Shown piece by piece: positions 1 to 8,239 of a stretch of DNA of 34,923 bases; the first letter of the stretch is position 1; the number at the start of each line of letters is the position of its first letter. The stretch is from NCBI RefSeq assembly GCF_004799395.1, contig NZ_SSMZ01000092.1:1-34923 (forward strand), written 5' to 3'. This DNA comes from Phenylobacterium sp. (GTDB lineage Bacteria > Pseudomonadota > Alphaproteobacteria > Caulobacterales > Caulobacteraceae). The position numbers and the translations under genes are program-made. The notes below the pieces were generated by a model that saw nothing but the letters and a program-made list of their open reading frames with translations, was not told the origin of the DNA and did not search any database.

Positions 1-1
1 C

Positions 2-1219
2 GTGCCGCTGATCAGCGACATGCCCTTCGCCAAGGACGTGTCCCTGGAACTCGGCTACCGCTTCTCCGACTACTCCTCGATCGGCGACACCAACACCTAC
101 AAGGTGGCCGGCGAGTGGGAAGTCATCGACGGCCTTCGCCTGCGCGCCGGCTACAACCGCGCCGTCCGCGCCCCGAACATCGGCGAACTGTTCGCGCCGC
201 AGAACGTCGTCCTCGACGGCAACCAGGACCCCTGCGCGGGCCTGGCCTCCAACGCGGCGGCCAACGCGTCCAAGATCGCCAACTGCGCCAGCATCTTCCA
301 CCTGACCACCGCGCAGGTCCTGGCGATCGAAGCCAACCCGGCCAACCAGTACAACGGCCAGACCGGCGGCAACCCGAACCTGAAGCCGGAAATCAGCGAC
401 ACCTACACCGCCGGTGTGGTGTGGCAGCCGAAGTTCATCCCGGGCCTGAACCTCTCGGCCGACTACTTCGACATCAAGATCGACCAGTTCATCGGTGGCT
501 ACGGCGCCAACCTGATCTTGACCCAGTGCGTCAACACGGCGAACCCGACCTTCTGTAACCTGGTGCACCGCGACGCCAACGGTTCGCTGTGGCTCTCCAA
601 CCAGGGCTACGTGCAGGACACCACGCTCAACACCGGTTCGCTCAAGACCACCGGCATCGACTTCAACGCCGCTTACCGCACCGACCTGTCGAACCTGGGT
701 CTGGGCGACAACGGCTCGATCTCGGCTTCGATGGTCGGCACCTGGCTGGACACCCTGATCACCCAACCGCTGCCGGGCGGCGCCAGCTACGACTGTAAGG
801 GCCTCTACGGCCTGGTCTGCGGCGTTCCGGCGCCGGAATGGCGTCACACCGCCACGCTGGCCTGGAACACCCCCTACAGCTACGGCGACTGGTTCAAGTC
901 GCTCAGCCTGCGGGCCAAGTGGCGCTATTTCGCCAAGGTGACCCTGGACGCCTACGACTCGAACCCGCAGCTCAACTCGCCGGGCAATCAGTTCGCCAAC
1001 GAGCGGACCCTTGCGTCCCAGAACTACATCGATCTGGAAGCCAGCTTCACGGTCCACAACAACCTGAACCTGCGGGTTGGCGTGAACAACGTGTTCGACA
1101 AGGATCCGCCGCTGACCGGCACGAACTGCGCCGCCACCTTCTGCAACGGCAACACCTTCCCGCAAGTCTATGATGCGCTCGGCCGCTTCATGTTCGTGGG
1201 TCTGACCGCCGACTTCTAA
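2..1219 (+). CDS. TonB-dependent receptor, C-terminal part (5' end outside window)
   Basis: Outer-membrane beta-barrel receptor that imports a substrate using TonB/ExbBD energy; the ligand cannot be told from this part. The reading frame is open from the window edge, so the signal peptide, TonB box and plug domain lie upstream. What remains (about 405 residues) reads as barrel strands: the stretch LRAGYNRAVRAPNIGELFAP, then a Cys-containing extracellular-loop region, 'NPNLKPEISDTYTAGVVW' typical of the late barrel, 'LNLRVGVNNVFDKDPP' near the end, and a final ...LTADF ending in Phe, the usual barrel C-terminal signature. A strong hairpin terminator follows at 1247-1275. The start at base 2 is a window artefact. 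Family assignment is firm; the substrate is unknown. Confidence 0.93.
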   Translation: MPLISDMPFAKDVSLELGYRFSDYSSIGDTNTYKVAGEWEVIDGLRLRAGYNRAVRAPNIGELFAPQNVVLDGNQDPCAGLASNAAANASKIANCASIFHLTTAQVLAIEANPANQYNGQTGGNPNLKPEISDTYTAGVVWQPKFIPGLNLSADYFDIKIDQFIGGYGANLILTQCVNTANPTFCNLVHRDANGSLWLSNQGYVQDTTLNTGSLKTTGIDFNAAYRTDLSNLGLGDNGSISASMVGTWLDTLITQPLPGGASYDCKGLYGLVCGVPAPEWRHTATLAWNTPYSYGDWFKSLSLRAKWRYFAKVTLDAYDSNPQLNSPGNQFANERTLASQNYIDLEASFTVHNNLNLRVGVNNVFDKDPPLTGTNCAATFCNGNTFPQVYDALGRFMFVGLTADF

Positions 1220-1246
1220 GTCGACGATCAAGCGTCAAAAGAGATC

Positions 1247-1275
1247 GGGCGGCGGAGCAATCCGCCGCCCTTTTT
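1247..1275 (+). terminator. Rho-independent terminator of the TonB-dependent receptor
   Basis: A perfect 10-bp stem (GGGCGGCGGA / TCCGCCGCCC) is closed by a GCAA tetraloop (1257-1260) and followed by TTTTT at 1271-1275, 27 bases after the receptor stop codon. Confidence 0.95.
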
Positions 1276-1324
1276 CAATGGCGGATGAGGGCGATGCCCG
1301 GCAGCGGTCAACGCCCGCCAGACC

Positions 1325-2518
1325 TCAGGGCAGGGCGGCGTCCGCGTCCGCGACGCCGTAGCCATCCACGGCCTGGAGGACCGTAGAGACGAAGTCGCGC
1401 TCGGTGGCGGAGAGCTCTGGGCGCCAGACGTCGAAGATCATCACCACCCGAAGGTCGTCGGGGTTCCGGTTCCAGGCCTCATGTTCGATGCTGTCGTCGA
1501 AGACGCAGGCGTGGCCCTCCGTCCAGGCCCGCGTCTGCGAGCCCACCCGCATGGCGCAGCCCTCCGGCACGATCAGCGGCAGGTGACAGATGTAACGGGC
1601 GTTCATGAAGCCGTGGTGCGGGGCGATGTGCATGCCCGGGCGTAGCAGGGAGAACAGGATCGAGGGCGTGCGGCCAGGCACGCTGCAGAGCGGCGCGTCG
1701 GCCAGCGCGGCCATGGTCCTGGGGCAGCGCGTGACATTCTGCGCCACCGGCAGGCCGGCCTTCCATAGGTAGAAGGCGCTCCAGTCGGGATTGCCGATCA
1801 GGCCGTTGTCGTTGAACGAGGGCCGGTTCGGCTCGGCCTCGACGTAGGGCGAAAAGGACCCGTCCTCCTCCAGCACCTTGATGAGCTCGGCGCGGATCTC
1901 ACCGGTGGCCGCCTCGATGCGGTCCAGCCAGGGGAAGGCATCGCGGTCGGCGTATTCGATGTTGGGCAACTCCGGGAAATAGAAGTTGCGAGGCTGCTGG
2001 AGATAGATCTCCGACTTGCCCAGCATCAGGTCCAGCGAGCGGCGCATGCGCCGCGCCTGCGGCGTGTCGAGGTCAAAGCGGGCCAGCTGCGGGCGCAGGG
2101 CCGCCTCGTAGGAGGCCGCGAACCGGGCGGTCATGGCCCGAGCGCGCTGCGCCTCGGCCTGCCAGGCAGCGTCGCGGCCGGCCTCCGCCAGCTTCGCAAA
2201 GGCCATGTAGTAGGAATCCGCCGCCCGCGCCTCGCCGGCGCCGGCGTAGTTGTCGGCCATCATGATCAGCGCGCGCATCTCGCGAGGCTCGATCCGGAGC
2301 GCCGCCTCCAGGGCCACCCGCTCGCCGGCCATATCGCCGCGGCCGTGGCGGGCGAGCGCAATGGCGACCCACACCGCCGCCGTCGCTTCGCCGGCCGCGA
2401 CAATCCGCTGGAAGAACCCCTCGGCCTCAAGGTCCCGGCCCTCGCGCAGAGCCTGCGCGCCTTCGCTCCAGGCGACCTGGAGATCTGCGGCCGTATCCCT
2501 GTTCTGCGGTTCGGGCAT
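1325..2518 (-). CDS. TPR-containing aspartyl/asparaginyl beta-hydroxylase family protein
   Basis: Predicted Fe(II)/2-oxoglutarate-type dioxygenase of the Asp_Arg_Hydrox family that hydroxylates Asp/Asn side chains of a protein or peptide substrate. The 397-residue protein has helical TPR-like repeats at about residues 10-150 and the catalytic jelly roll at about 200-370. Visible catalytic features are His301 in 'PHHGFMN' and His346 in 'FDDSIEHEAW' (the two iron ligands of the AspH family), with Arg308 and Arg357 in the positions used for 2-oxoglutarate and substrate binding. The start was set at the ATG at 2518 (MPEPQNRD). The frame stays open upstream to 2866, but that extension is low-complexity and overlaps the divergent protease gene. 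The gene converges on a TonB-dependent receptor. Such TPR hydroxylases often lie near receptors in Caulobacterales and sphingomonads (from memory). The target is unknown. Confidence 0.88.
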   Translation of the reverse strand: MPEPQNRDTAADLQVAWSEGAQALREGRDLEAEGFFQRIVAAGEATAAVWVAIALARHGRGDMAGERVALEAALRIEPREMRALIMMADNYAGAGEARAADSYYMAFAKLAEAGRDAAWQAEAQRARAMTARFAASYEAALRPQLARFDLDTPQARRMRRSLDLMLGKSEIYLQQPRNFYFPELPNIEYADRDAFPWLDRIEAATGEIRAELIKVLEEDGSFSPYVEAEPNRPSFNDNGLIGNPDWSAFYLWKAGLPVAQNVTRCPRTMAALADAPLCSVPGRTPSILFSLLRPGMHIAPHHGFMNARYICHLPLIVPEGCAMRVGSQTRAWTEGHACVFDDSIEHEAWNRNPDDLRVVMIFDVWRPELSATERDFVSTVLQAVDGYGVADADAALP

Positions 2519-2654
2519 GGGCGATTGATGCCAAGCGCGGCGCCCGGCGGCAAGGCGGGATATGCGCGCGCCGGCCTCGGCCCGCGGCGCGTTCGTCGCA
2601 ACCGCCTTCCGCTTTGCATTTCCTGGGGGCAAGCTCGCGCCAAAGGGAGTCGGA

Positions 2655-3689
2655 ATGTCAGGGCAAGGATGGTCCCGGCGCGGCCTCGCCGCCGCGCTCG
2701 CGCCCGCGCTGCTGGGGGCCTGCGCCACGCCCGCGGCCCGCAGGCTGATCTCGATCAACCTCACCGACACCGGACCGGTGACGCCGCCGGCCCCGCCGGA
2801 CGGCACGGCCCAGCTGGAGACGGCTTTCGACAAGGCCAAGCGGATGACCGTGCCGGTGCTGCTCAACGGCCAGGGTCCCTACGGCTTCGTGGTCGACACC
2901 GGCGCCAACCGCACCGTGGTCTCCACCGAGGCCGCCGCCGCCTGCAACCTGCCAGGCGCCGGCCAGGCCGAGGTGCACGGCATAGCCGGCGCCGAGCCGG
3001 CCAACCTGGCGCAGGTGCATAAGCTGTCGGTGGGCGCCGTCTCCTCCCAGAACCTGACGCTGCCGGTGCTGCCGCGTGACCGGCTGGGGGCCGACGGCCT
3101 TCTAGGCGTCGACATCCTGCGCGGACGGCGCATGTCGCTGCTGTTCGCCGAGAACCGCTTCGAGATCTCCCCCTCCGGCCAGGGGGTGGAAGTGGGTGAA
3201 GGCGTCAATTCCCGCATCCCGGCCTACAACGCTCCGATCCCGGTCAGCGCCGCCTACCGCAACGGCCAGCTGGTGATCCTCGACGCCCAGGTGGCGGACG
3301 TGCGGGTCGCGGCCTTCATCGATTCCGGGGCGCAGGTGACGGTGGGCAACCGCACCTTGCGCGACGCGGTCGTGCACAGCCATCCGGAGTTCGGCGTGCG
3401 GCTGGCGCCGGTGCCGCTGATCAGCGCCACCGGTCAGACCGCCGTGGGTGAGTTCGCGCCCCTGCCGGTGCTGCGGCTGGGCGGGATGCAGATCTATGAG
3501 GTTCTGGGCGTCTTCGCCGACCTGCACATCTTCGACCTATGGCAGCTCAACGACCGGCCGGCGATCCTGATCGGCATCGACGTCTTGCGCCACTTCCACG
3601 AAGTGGCGCTGGATTTCGGCCGCAAGGTGGTGGTGTTCACCCCGGCCGTGCCCGGCGAGCGCACGCCGTCCCGGTCCTTGCCGGGATGA
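2655..3689 (+). CDS. Retropepsin-like aspartic protease, two catalytic domains, predicted lipoprotein
   Basis: Predicted exported aspartyl protease of the retroviral-like (Asp_protease_2/PF13650) type. The 344-residue protein has two homologous halves. Half 1 has 'FVVDTGANRTVVS' with Asp81 and ends in the hydrophobic 'GLLGVDILRG'. Half 2 has 'FIDSGAQVTV' with Asp223 and ends in 'ILIGIDVLRH'. Retroviral proteases need two subunits each giving one D[ST]G; here one chain supplies both. The N-terminus has a twin-arginine-like SRRG, a hydrophobic stretch and a lipobox LGAC with Cys23, so it is probably a periplasmic lipoprotein. The ATG at 2655 was chosen because AAGGGAG (2642-2648) lies just upstream. 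It is convergent with sppA, with stops 10 bases apart. The substrate is unknown. Confidence 0.85.
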   Translation: MSGQGWSRRGLAAALAPALLGACATPAARRLISINLTDTGPVTPPAPPDGTAQLETAFDKAKRMTVPVLLNGQGPYGFVVDTGANRTVVSTEAAAACNLPGAGQAEVHGIAGAEPANLAQVHKLSVGAVSSQNLTLPVLPRDRLGADGLLGVDILRGRRMSLLFAENRFEISPSGQGVEVGEGVNSRIPAYNAPIPVSAAYRNGQLVILDAQVADVRVAAFIDSGAQVTVGNRTLRDAVVHSHPEFGVRLAPVPLISATGQTAVGEFAPLPVLRLGGMQIYEVLGVFADLHIFDLWQLNDRPAILIGIDVLRHFHEVALDFGRKVVVFTPAVPGERTPSRSLPG

Positions 3690-3699
3690 GCGTCGAAGC

Positions 3700-5475
3700 C
3701 TAGCGGACCCGGGTCGGGGCCAGCACCATGGCTCCCTGGCTGCGCAGGCGCGCCTGACTGGCTTCGTCGATCAGCTGCTGGGCGCGGGGATCGCCGAACA
3801 CCCAGGCCGCGGCGGCCAGCGTGCGGGCGGAGGTCGCCGAGACGCCGAGCATCTTCTGCACCGCCTCGAAGGGCGAGTTGGAGGGCGACATGCGCCGCAA
3901 CCGCGCCTCGCCGGAGATGCCGGCCAGGGTCTTGGCCTTGTCCACCGCGTCGTAGAAGCCGCCGATCTGGTCGACGAGCCCCAGGTCCTTGGCCTGGACG
4001 CCGGTCCAGACGTGGCCCTTGGCGATCTCGCGCACCCGGTCGGGCGACAGCTTGCGCCCCACGGCCACCCGCTGGACGAAGTTGTCGTAGATGCGGTCCA
4101 TCCACCTGGAGAAGGCCGCCCGTTCGGTCGGCGTGAACTCGCGGCCCATGCCGAAGGCGCCGGCGTAGGAGGAGCCGACACCCAGCTGGCGCACGTCGAC
4201 GCCGAACTTGGCCAGCGCCGGACCGAGCGCGAACTTGCCGCCAAAGACGCCGATCGAGCCGGTGAGCGTGGAGGGCTCGGCGACGATGGCCGAGGCCTCC
4301 GACGACACCCAATAGCCGCCCGATGCGCCATAGGTGCCCATGGAGACCACCACTGGCTTGCCGGCCGCCTTGGCCGCGCGGATCGAGGCCAGAATCTCCT
4401 CGGAGGCGGTGTCCGATCCGCCGGGCGAATTGAGCCGGAACACGATGGCCTTCACGTCCTTGGCCTTGATGGCGTCGTAGAAGGCCTGGGAGAGGTCGTC
4501 GGCGTAGATGCTGGAGCCGCCGGCGAAGGGGTTGCCGCCCTGGTCCTTGCCATCGACGATGTCGCCCTCGGCCTCGATGACCGCGACGACCGGCCCGGCT
4601 CCGCGCTCGCGCGGCGGGCGGCCGTGGGCATAGTCCTCAAAGTCGACCAGCTGGGCGCCGTCGCCGGCCCGTTTGATCAGCGCCTGCTGCGCCTCGTGGA
4701 CCTGGCCGACGTGGTCTATCAGATGCAGGCCGACGGCGTCTTCGGCGAGGTAGGGCCCGGCCTCCAGCGCGGTCTTCAGCACCGCCGGGTCGAGCTTGCG
4801 GTCGCCCGCCGCGGCGGCGATGTCGGTCGTGTAGATCGAGCCCAGCCAGCTCAATTCCGCCGACCGGTGGGCCGGCGTGTAGTCGTCGTAGAGGTAGCCG
4901 TTGACCGCGTTCTTGTACTCGTAGCGCTGCTCGTAGTCCGGCTTGATATCGTACTTGTCGAACAGCCGCTTGAAGAACAGGTCCTCGTTGGCGAGGCCGG
5001 TCACCTGGAACGAGGCGCCGGGCTGCATCCAGAGTTCGTCGGCGGCGGCGCCGATCATGTAGCTGGCGGTCACGAAGCCCGACGGATAGAGCCCCTGGCT
5101 GTGGGCGATCACCGGCTTGCCGGAGGTGCGGAAGTGCTTGATGCCCAGGCGCAGTTCGTCGGCCAGACCGGGCTCGACGCCGCCTTCCGGCAAGCGCACC
5201 AGCACCGCCTTGATGCGGTCGTCCGTCTCGGCCCGGCGCAGGCCTTCGAGGATCGACATGGCCGAGTGGCCGCGGCGGGCGAAGTTGGCGAGCGTGCTCT
5301 GCGGCGACTGATCGGTGAGCGGATCGCGAAGATCGAGCTCCAGCACCGCCTTCGACGGCGTGGGCGACGGTCCCGCGGCGGCGGCGGCCATGGAGATCAG
5401 CACGAAGGGCACGCCGATCAGGAAGATCAGCAGGCCGGCGAAGACCCCAGCGGCGGTGATCAGGAATTGCTTCAT
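3700..5475 (-). CDS. sppA: Signal peptide peptidase SppA, 67K type
   Basis: Membrane-anchored serine/lysine protease that degrades signal peptides after their release by leader peptidase. The 591-residue protein has one N-terminal membrane anchor (about residues 4-32, 'FLITAAGVFAGLLIFLIGVP') and two tandem crotonase-like S49 domains. The Ser-Lys dyad is split between them: Lys188 in 'RYEYKNAVNGY' of the first domain, and the nucleophile Ser385 in 'GTYGASGGYW' of the second. This matches the long E. coli-type SppA in length and arrangement. The start at 5475 (MKQFLITAAG) is preceded by AGAAGG with a 6-base spacer. An open extension to 5511 adds only charged residues before the anchor and is rejected. 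The gene lies downstream of the DUF5690 gene on the same strand with a 140-base gap, so co-transcription is possible but not shown. Confidence 0.95.
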   Translation of the reverse strand: MKQFLITAAGVFAGLLIFLIGVPFVLISMAAAAAGPSPTPSKAVLELDLRDPLTDQSPQSTLANFARRGHSAMSILEGLRRAETDDRIKAVLVRLPEGGVEPGLADELRLGIKHFRTSGKPVIAHSQGLYPSGFVTASYMIGAAADELWMQPGASFQVTGLANEDLFFKRLFDKYDIKPDYEQRYEYKNAVNGYLYDDYTPAHRSAELSWLGSIYTTDIAAAAGDRKLDPAVLKTALEAGPYLAEDAVGLHLIDHVGQVHEAQQALIKRAGDGAQLVDFEDYAHGRPPRERGAGPVVAVIEAEGDIVDGKDQGGNPFAGGSSIYADDLSQAFYDAIKAKDVKAIVFRLNSPGGSDTASEEILASIRAAKAAGKPVVVSMGTYGASGGYWVSSEASAIVAEPSTLTGSIGVFGGKFALGPALAKFGVDVRQLGVGSSYAGAFGMGREFTPTERAAFSRWMDRIYDNFVQRVAVGRKLSPDRVREIAKGHVWTGVQAKDLGLVDQIGGFYDAVDKAKTLAGISGEARLRRMSPSNSPFEAVQKMLGVSATSARTLAAAAWVFGDPRAQQLIDEASQARLRSQGAMVLAPTRVR

Positions 5476-5615
5476 CGCAGACCTTCTAAGTCGCGCCGCG
5501 GCTTCGCGCACACGATTTCAGCGGCGCACGGCCTCGGACCTACGGCGACCATCACCTCGTGGTCCGTCTTCGGCGGGGCCGACGGGCGATTCCAGGGCGC
5601 GAACCTCATACAGCG

Positions 5616-6944
5616 TCAGCCAGGCGGGACGGACGCGGCCTGCATCGGCCCGGTCGGCTCCTTCGGCCGTCTGGCGCGACCCTGCCTCAGGAAATAGACC
5701 GCGGCGGCGGTGGAGAGCACGGCCCCGACCACGCTGGTGGCATAGGCGCTGAGGATGAAGAAGCGCAGCCAGTCCATCTTCACCGCGCCGAAGTTGCGCC
5801 AGACCACCAGGGCGGCGCTGCCCAGGTAGCCGGACGCGTCGGCCACATAGATCAGGAAGCCGGCCGTCGCCACCCGGCCGCTGAACGCCACCAGCCGGTC
5901 GAACAGCATGGCGTTGAACGGGGTGTAGGCCATGTAGAGCCCGGCGCCGGCGGCGATCATGAAGGCCAGCGGCGAGATCAGATGCGCCTCGAACGCCCAC
6001 GCGCAGCCGCCCAGCAGCAGGAATCCCGCGACCACGATGGCGTGGATCACCATCAGGGCCTTCAGGTTGTCGCGCACCACCATCACCGCGCCCAGGGCCA
6101 CCAGCGAGATCGCCGCCACCGGCAGCTCGCTCTGGGTGAAGACCCCGGACTCGTGGCCATAGCCGAGCGCCGTCCAGACCTCGGCGGCGAAGTTGTCGCG
6201 GAAGTCGCGGAAGGCGGTAAGCAGGACGTAGGAGGCGGTCAGGAGCGCGATGCCCGGCCAGTAGACGGCCAGGAAGGCCGCCCGCTCTGCAGCGCTCATC
6301 GGCGCGCGCTTGACCCTCTGGGCCTCGTCCGCGGCGTTGGGCGGCGGCAGCTGGCCCAGCAGCCAGACCGAGACCAACAGCAGCGGGAAGAACGCCGCGC
6401 CGGCCGCCGCCGGCATCCAGAACTCGCCCACATGGGCTGAGTGCATCAGCCACGCGCCCACCGACTTCACCACGCCCGAGGACAGGATGAAGCTGGCGCA
6501 GAGGATCGCGCCCAGCGCCTCGGAGACGCGCCGGCCCTCCATGTAGCCGAACACCAGGCCCCAGATCATCCCGAGCGGCAGGCCGTTGAAGAACAGCATC
6601 GCCACGTTCCAGGGCGCCGGAATGAGGGCGAAAGCCACCAGCGCCAGCCACGCGATCCCGATCAGCAGCAGGATGGCGATCCCGCGCCTGGCCGGGCTGA
6701 GCTCGGAGACCACCTTGATGCCGATCAGCTTGGACAGCGCGTAGCCGGCCACCTGGGCGAGCACGAGGGCGATCTTGTAGTCGAGCGTGAAGTGCCAGCC
6801 AGGCACGGCCTCGAAGGTGGCCGCGGTGAAGGGCTTCCTGAACGCGTACATCGAGAAGTAGGCGCAGAATCCCGCAACGCCGGCCACGGCGGTGAACAGG
6901 ATGGGATTGGCGCGCGCCAATCGGTCTTGCAGCTGGCCGGCCAA
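5616..6944 (-). CDS. DUF5690 / MFS-like membrane protein, candidate phosphonate transporter
   Basis: Polytopic inner-membrane protein with about 12 hydrophobic segments in 442 residues and an MFS-like layout. It resembles the DUF5690 family, with the motif 'YAFRKPF' after the first helix and 'FFNGLPLGMIWGLVFGYMEG' in the middle (recognised from memory). No transport substrate is established by the sequence. It is transcribed divergently from the FAD oxidoreductase and phnX pair and shares a roughly 150-base intergenic region with them, which suggests import of the compound they degrade. The start was set at TTG 6944 because GGGAGG (complement of 6951-6956) sits 6 bases upstream and the first helix follows directly. 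The frame is open to an ATG at 7034, but that adds 30 Pro/Arg-rich residues and has no ribosome binding site, so the start remains uncertain. Confidence 0.8.
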   Translation of the reverse strand: MAGQLQDRLARANPILFTAVAGVAGFCAYFSMYAFRKPFTAATFEAVPGWHFTLDYKIALVLAQVAGYALSKLIGIKVVSELSPARRGIAILLLIGIAWLALVAFALIPAPWNVAMLFFNGLPLGMIWGLVFGYMEGRRVSEALGAILCASFILSSGVVKSVGAWLMHSAHVGEFWMPAAAGAAFFPLLLVSVWLLGQLPPPNAADEAQRVKRAPMSAAERAAFLAVYWPGIALLTASYVLLTAFRDFRDNFAAEVWTALGYGHESGVFTQSELPVAAISLVALGAVMVVRDNLKALMVIHAIVVAGFLLLGGCAWAFEAHLISPLAFMIAAGAGLYMAYTPFNAMLFDRLVAFSGRVATAGFLIYVADASGYLGSAALVVWRNFGAVKMDWLRFFILSAYATSVVGAVLSTAAAVYFLRQGRARRPKEPTGPMQAASVPPG

Positions 6945-7096
6945 GTCGCGCCTCCCGATGACGTCTGGCGCGGATCTGCGCGGTCCAGGCGAACATTGGA
7001 GAGATTGATGACGCTCTGGTGACGGCGGGTCCATCGGCCTGTCACGTTGGCGGTGTTTGTTGGGTCCAGCGCGAGTCGCGCGCCTAGAGGATGAGC

Positions 7097-8239
7097 ATGG
7101 CCGACGGCGGTCCGTACGATCTTGCAGTGGTGGGAGCCGGCATCGTCGGCATGGCCTGCGCGCTGGCCGCCGCCCGGCGGGGCCGCCGCGTGGTGGTGAT
7201 CGACCGCGACGCCCAGGCGAATGGCGCTTCGGTGCGCAACTTCGGCTTCATCACCGTCACCGGCCAGGAGCGCGGCGCGATGTGGGAGCGCGCGCGGCGC
7301 AGCCGCGACGTCTGGGCCGAGGTCGCGCCGCAGGCGGGCGTCCCGATCCTTCACCAGGGCCTCGTCATGGTGGCGCGCCGCGCCGAGGCCGTCGCGGTGC
7401 TGGAGGCCTTCCTGAAGACCGAGATGGGCGAGGGGTGTCGGTTGCTTGCCCCCGGCGAGGTGGCGCGCGATCACCCGCACCTGGCCGGCGGCGAACTGCT
7501 CGCGGCGCTCTGGAGCCCGCACGAGCTGCGGGTCGAATCGCGGCAGGCGATCCCGCGGCTGGCCGCCTGGCTGGCGGCGAGTCACGGGGTGGCGTTCCTG
7601 TGGGGCGCGGCGGCGCTGTCCGTGGAGACCGGCCGGGTGGTCACCACGAAGGGCGCCATCGAGGCGCGCGCAGTGGCGGTCTGCCCGGGCGACGACCTTT
7701 ACAGCCTGTTCCCCGAACGGGTGGCGACGGCGGGCGTCACCCGCTGCAAGCTGCAGATGCTGCGGCTGGCCGATCCGGGGTTCCGACTGTCGGCGGGGGT
7801 GATGTCGGACCTGGGCCTGGCCCGCTATGCCGGCTATGCGGCCCTTCCGGAAGCCGAGGCGCTGCGCGTGCGCCTGGCCGTCGAGCAGCCGGATCACCTG
7901 GCCAACGGGGTCCATCTCATCGTCGTGCAGAGCGCCAACGGCAGCTTGGTGGTGGGCGACAGCCATCACTATGCGCCGACCCCCGATCCCTTCTCGCATC
8001 AGGCGGTCGACGAGCTGATCCTCGAGGAGTTCGCCGACGTGTTCGCCCGACCGGCCTCGCCGGTCATCGAGCGGTGGACGGGCACCTATGCGTCGGCGCA
8101 GGACCGCACAGTGCTGATCGACGCGCCGGCGCCCGGCGTCCGCCTGGCCATGGTCACCACCGGCGCCGGTGCCTCGACCGGGTTTGCCCTGGGCGAGGAG
8201 ATCGTGGCCGATCTCTTGAGCGAAGGAACGACGGCATGA
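7097..8239 (+). CDS. FAD-dependent oxidoreductase of the phosphonate-operon type (TIGR03364-like)
   Basis: DAO/glycine-oxidase-type flavoprotein, 380 residues. The N-terminal Rossmann fold has GxGxxG at residues 13-18 (VGAGIVG), followed by the acidic residue of 'VVVIDRD' that binds the ribose of FAD. The stretch 'NGASVRNFGFITVTGQ' is a hallmark of the oxidoreductases found beside phosphonatase genes. The likely reaction is oxidation of an amino- or N-alkylamino-phosphonate such as N-methylated 2-aminoethylphosphonate to phosphonoacetaldehyde, the substrate of the next gene; this comes from family knowledge and is not proven here. It overlaps phnX by ATGA at 8236-8239, indicating translational coupling. 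ATG 7097 is preferred over ATG 7091 because AGAGG (7086-7090) is 6 bases from the former and directly abuts the latter. Confidence 0.87.
   Translation: MADGGPYDLAVVGAGIVGMACALAAARRGRRVVVIDRDAQANGASVRNFGFITVTGQERGAMWERARRSRDVWAEVAPQAGVPILHQGLVMVARRAEAVAVLEAFLKTEMGEGCRLLAPGEVARDHPHLAGGELLAALWSPHELRVESRQAIPRLAAWLAASHGVAFLWGAAALSVETGRVVTTKGAIEARAVAVCPGDDLYSLFPERVATAGVTRCKLQMLRLADPGFRLSAGVMSDLGLARYAGYAALPEAEALRVRLAVEQPDHLANGVHLIVVQSANGSLVVGDSHHYAPTPDPFSHQAVDELILEEFADVFARPASPVIERWTGTYASAQDRTVLIDAPAPGVRLAMVTTGAGASTGFALGEEIVADLLSEGTTA

Noticed and set aside
4012-5697. Long open frame (561 codons) antisense to sppA
   Set aside because: Lies opposite a gene with a full catalytic dyad; the product is His/Arg/Gly-rich low-complexity sequence typical of antisense frames in GC-rich DNA.
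5518-6996. 492-codon minus-strand frame overlapping the DUF5690 gene
   Set aside because: Out of frame with the membrane protein and Arg/Gly-rich; the overlapping frame gives clear transmembrane helices.
7036-7060. Possible Pho box (CTGTCAC at 7039-7045) before the FAD oxidoreductase gene
   Set aside because: Only one heptamer resembles CTGTCAT; the second repeat at the 11-base spacing does not match, so PhoB control cannot be supported from sequence alone.
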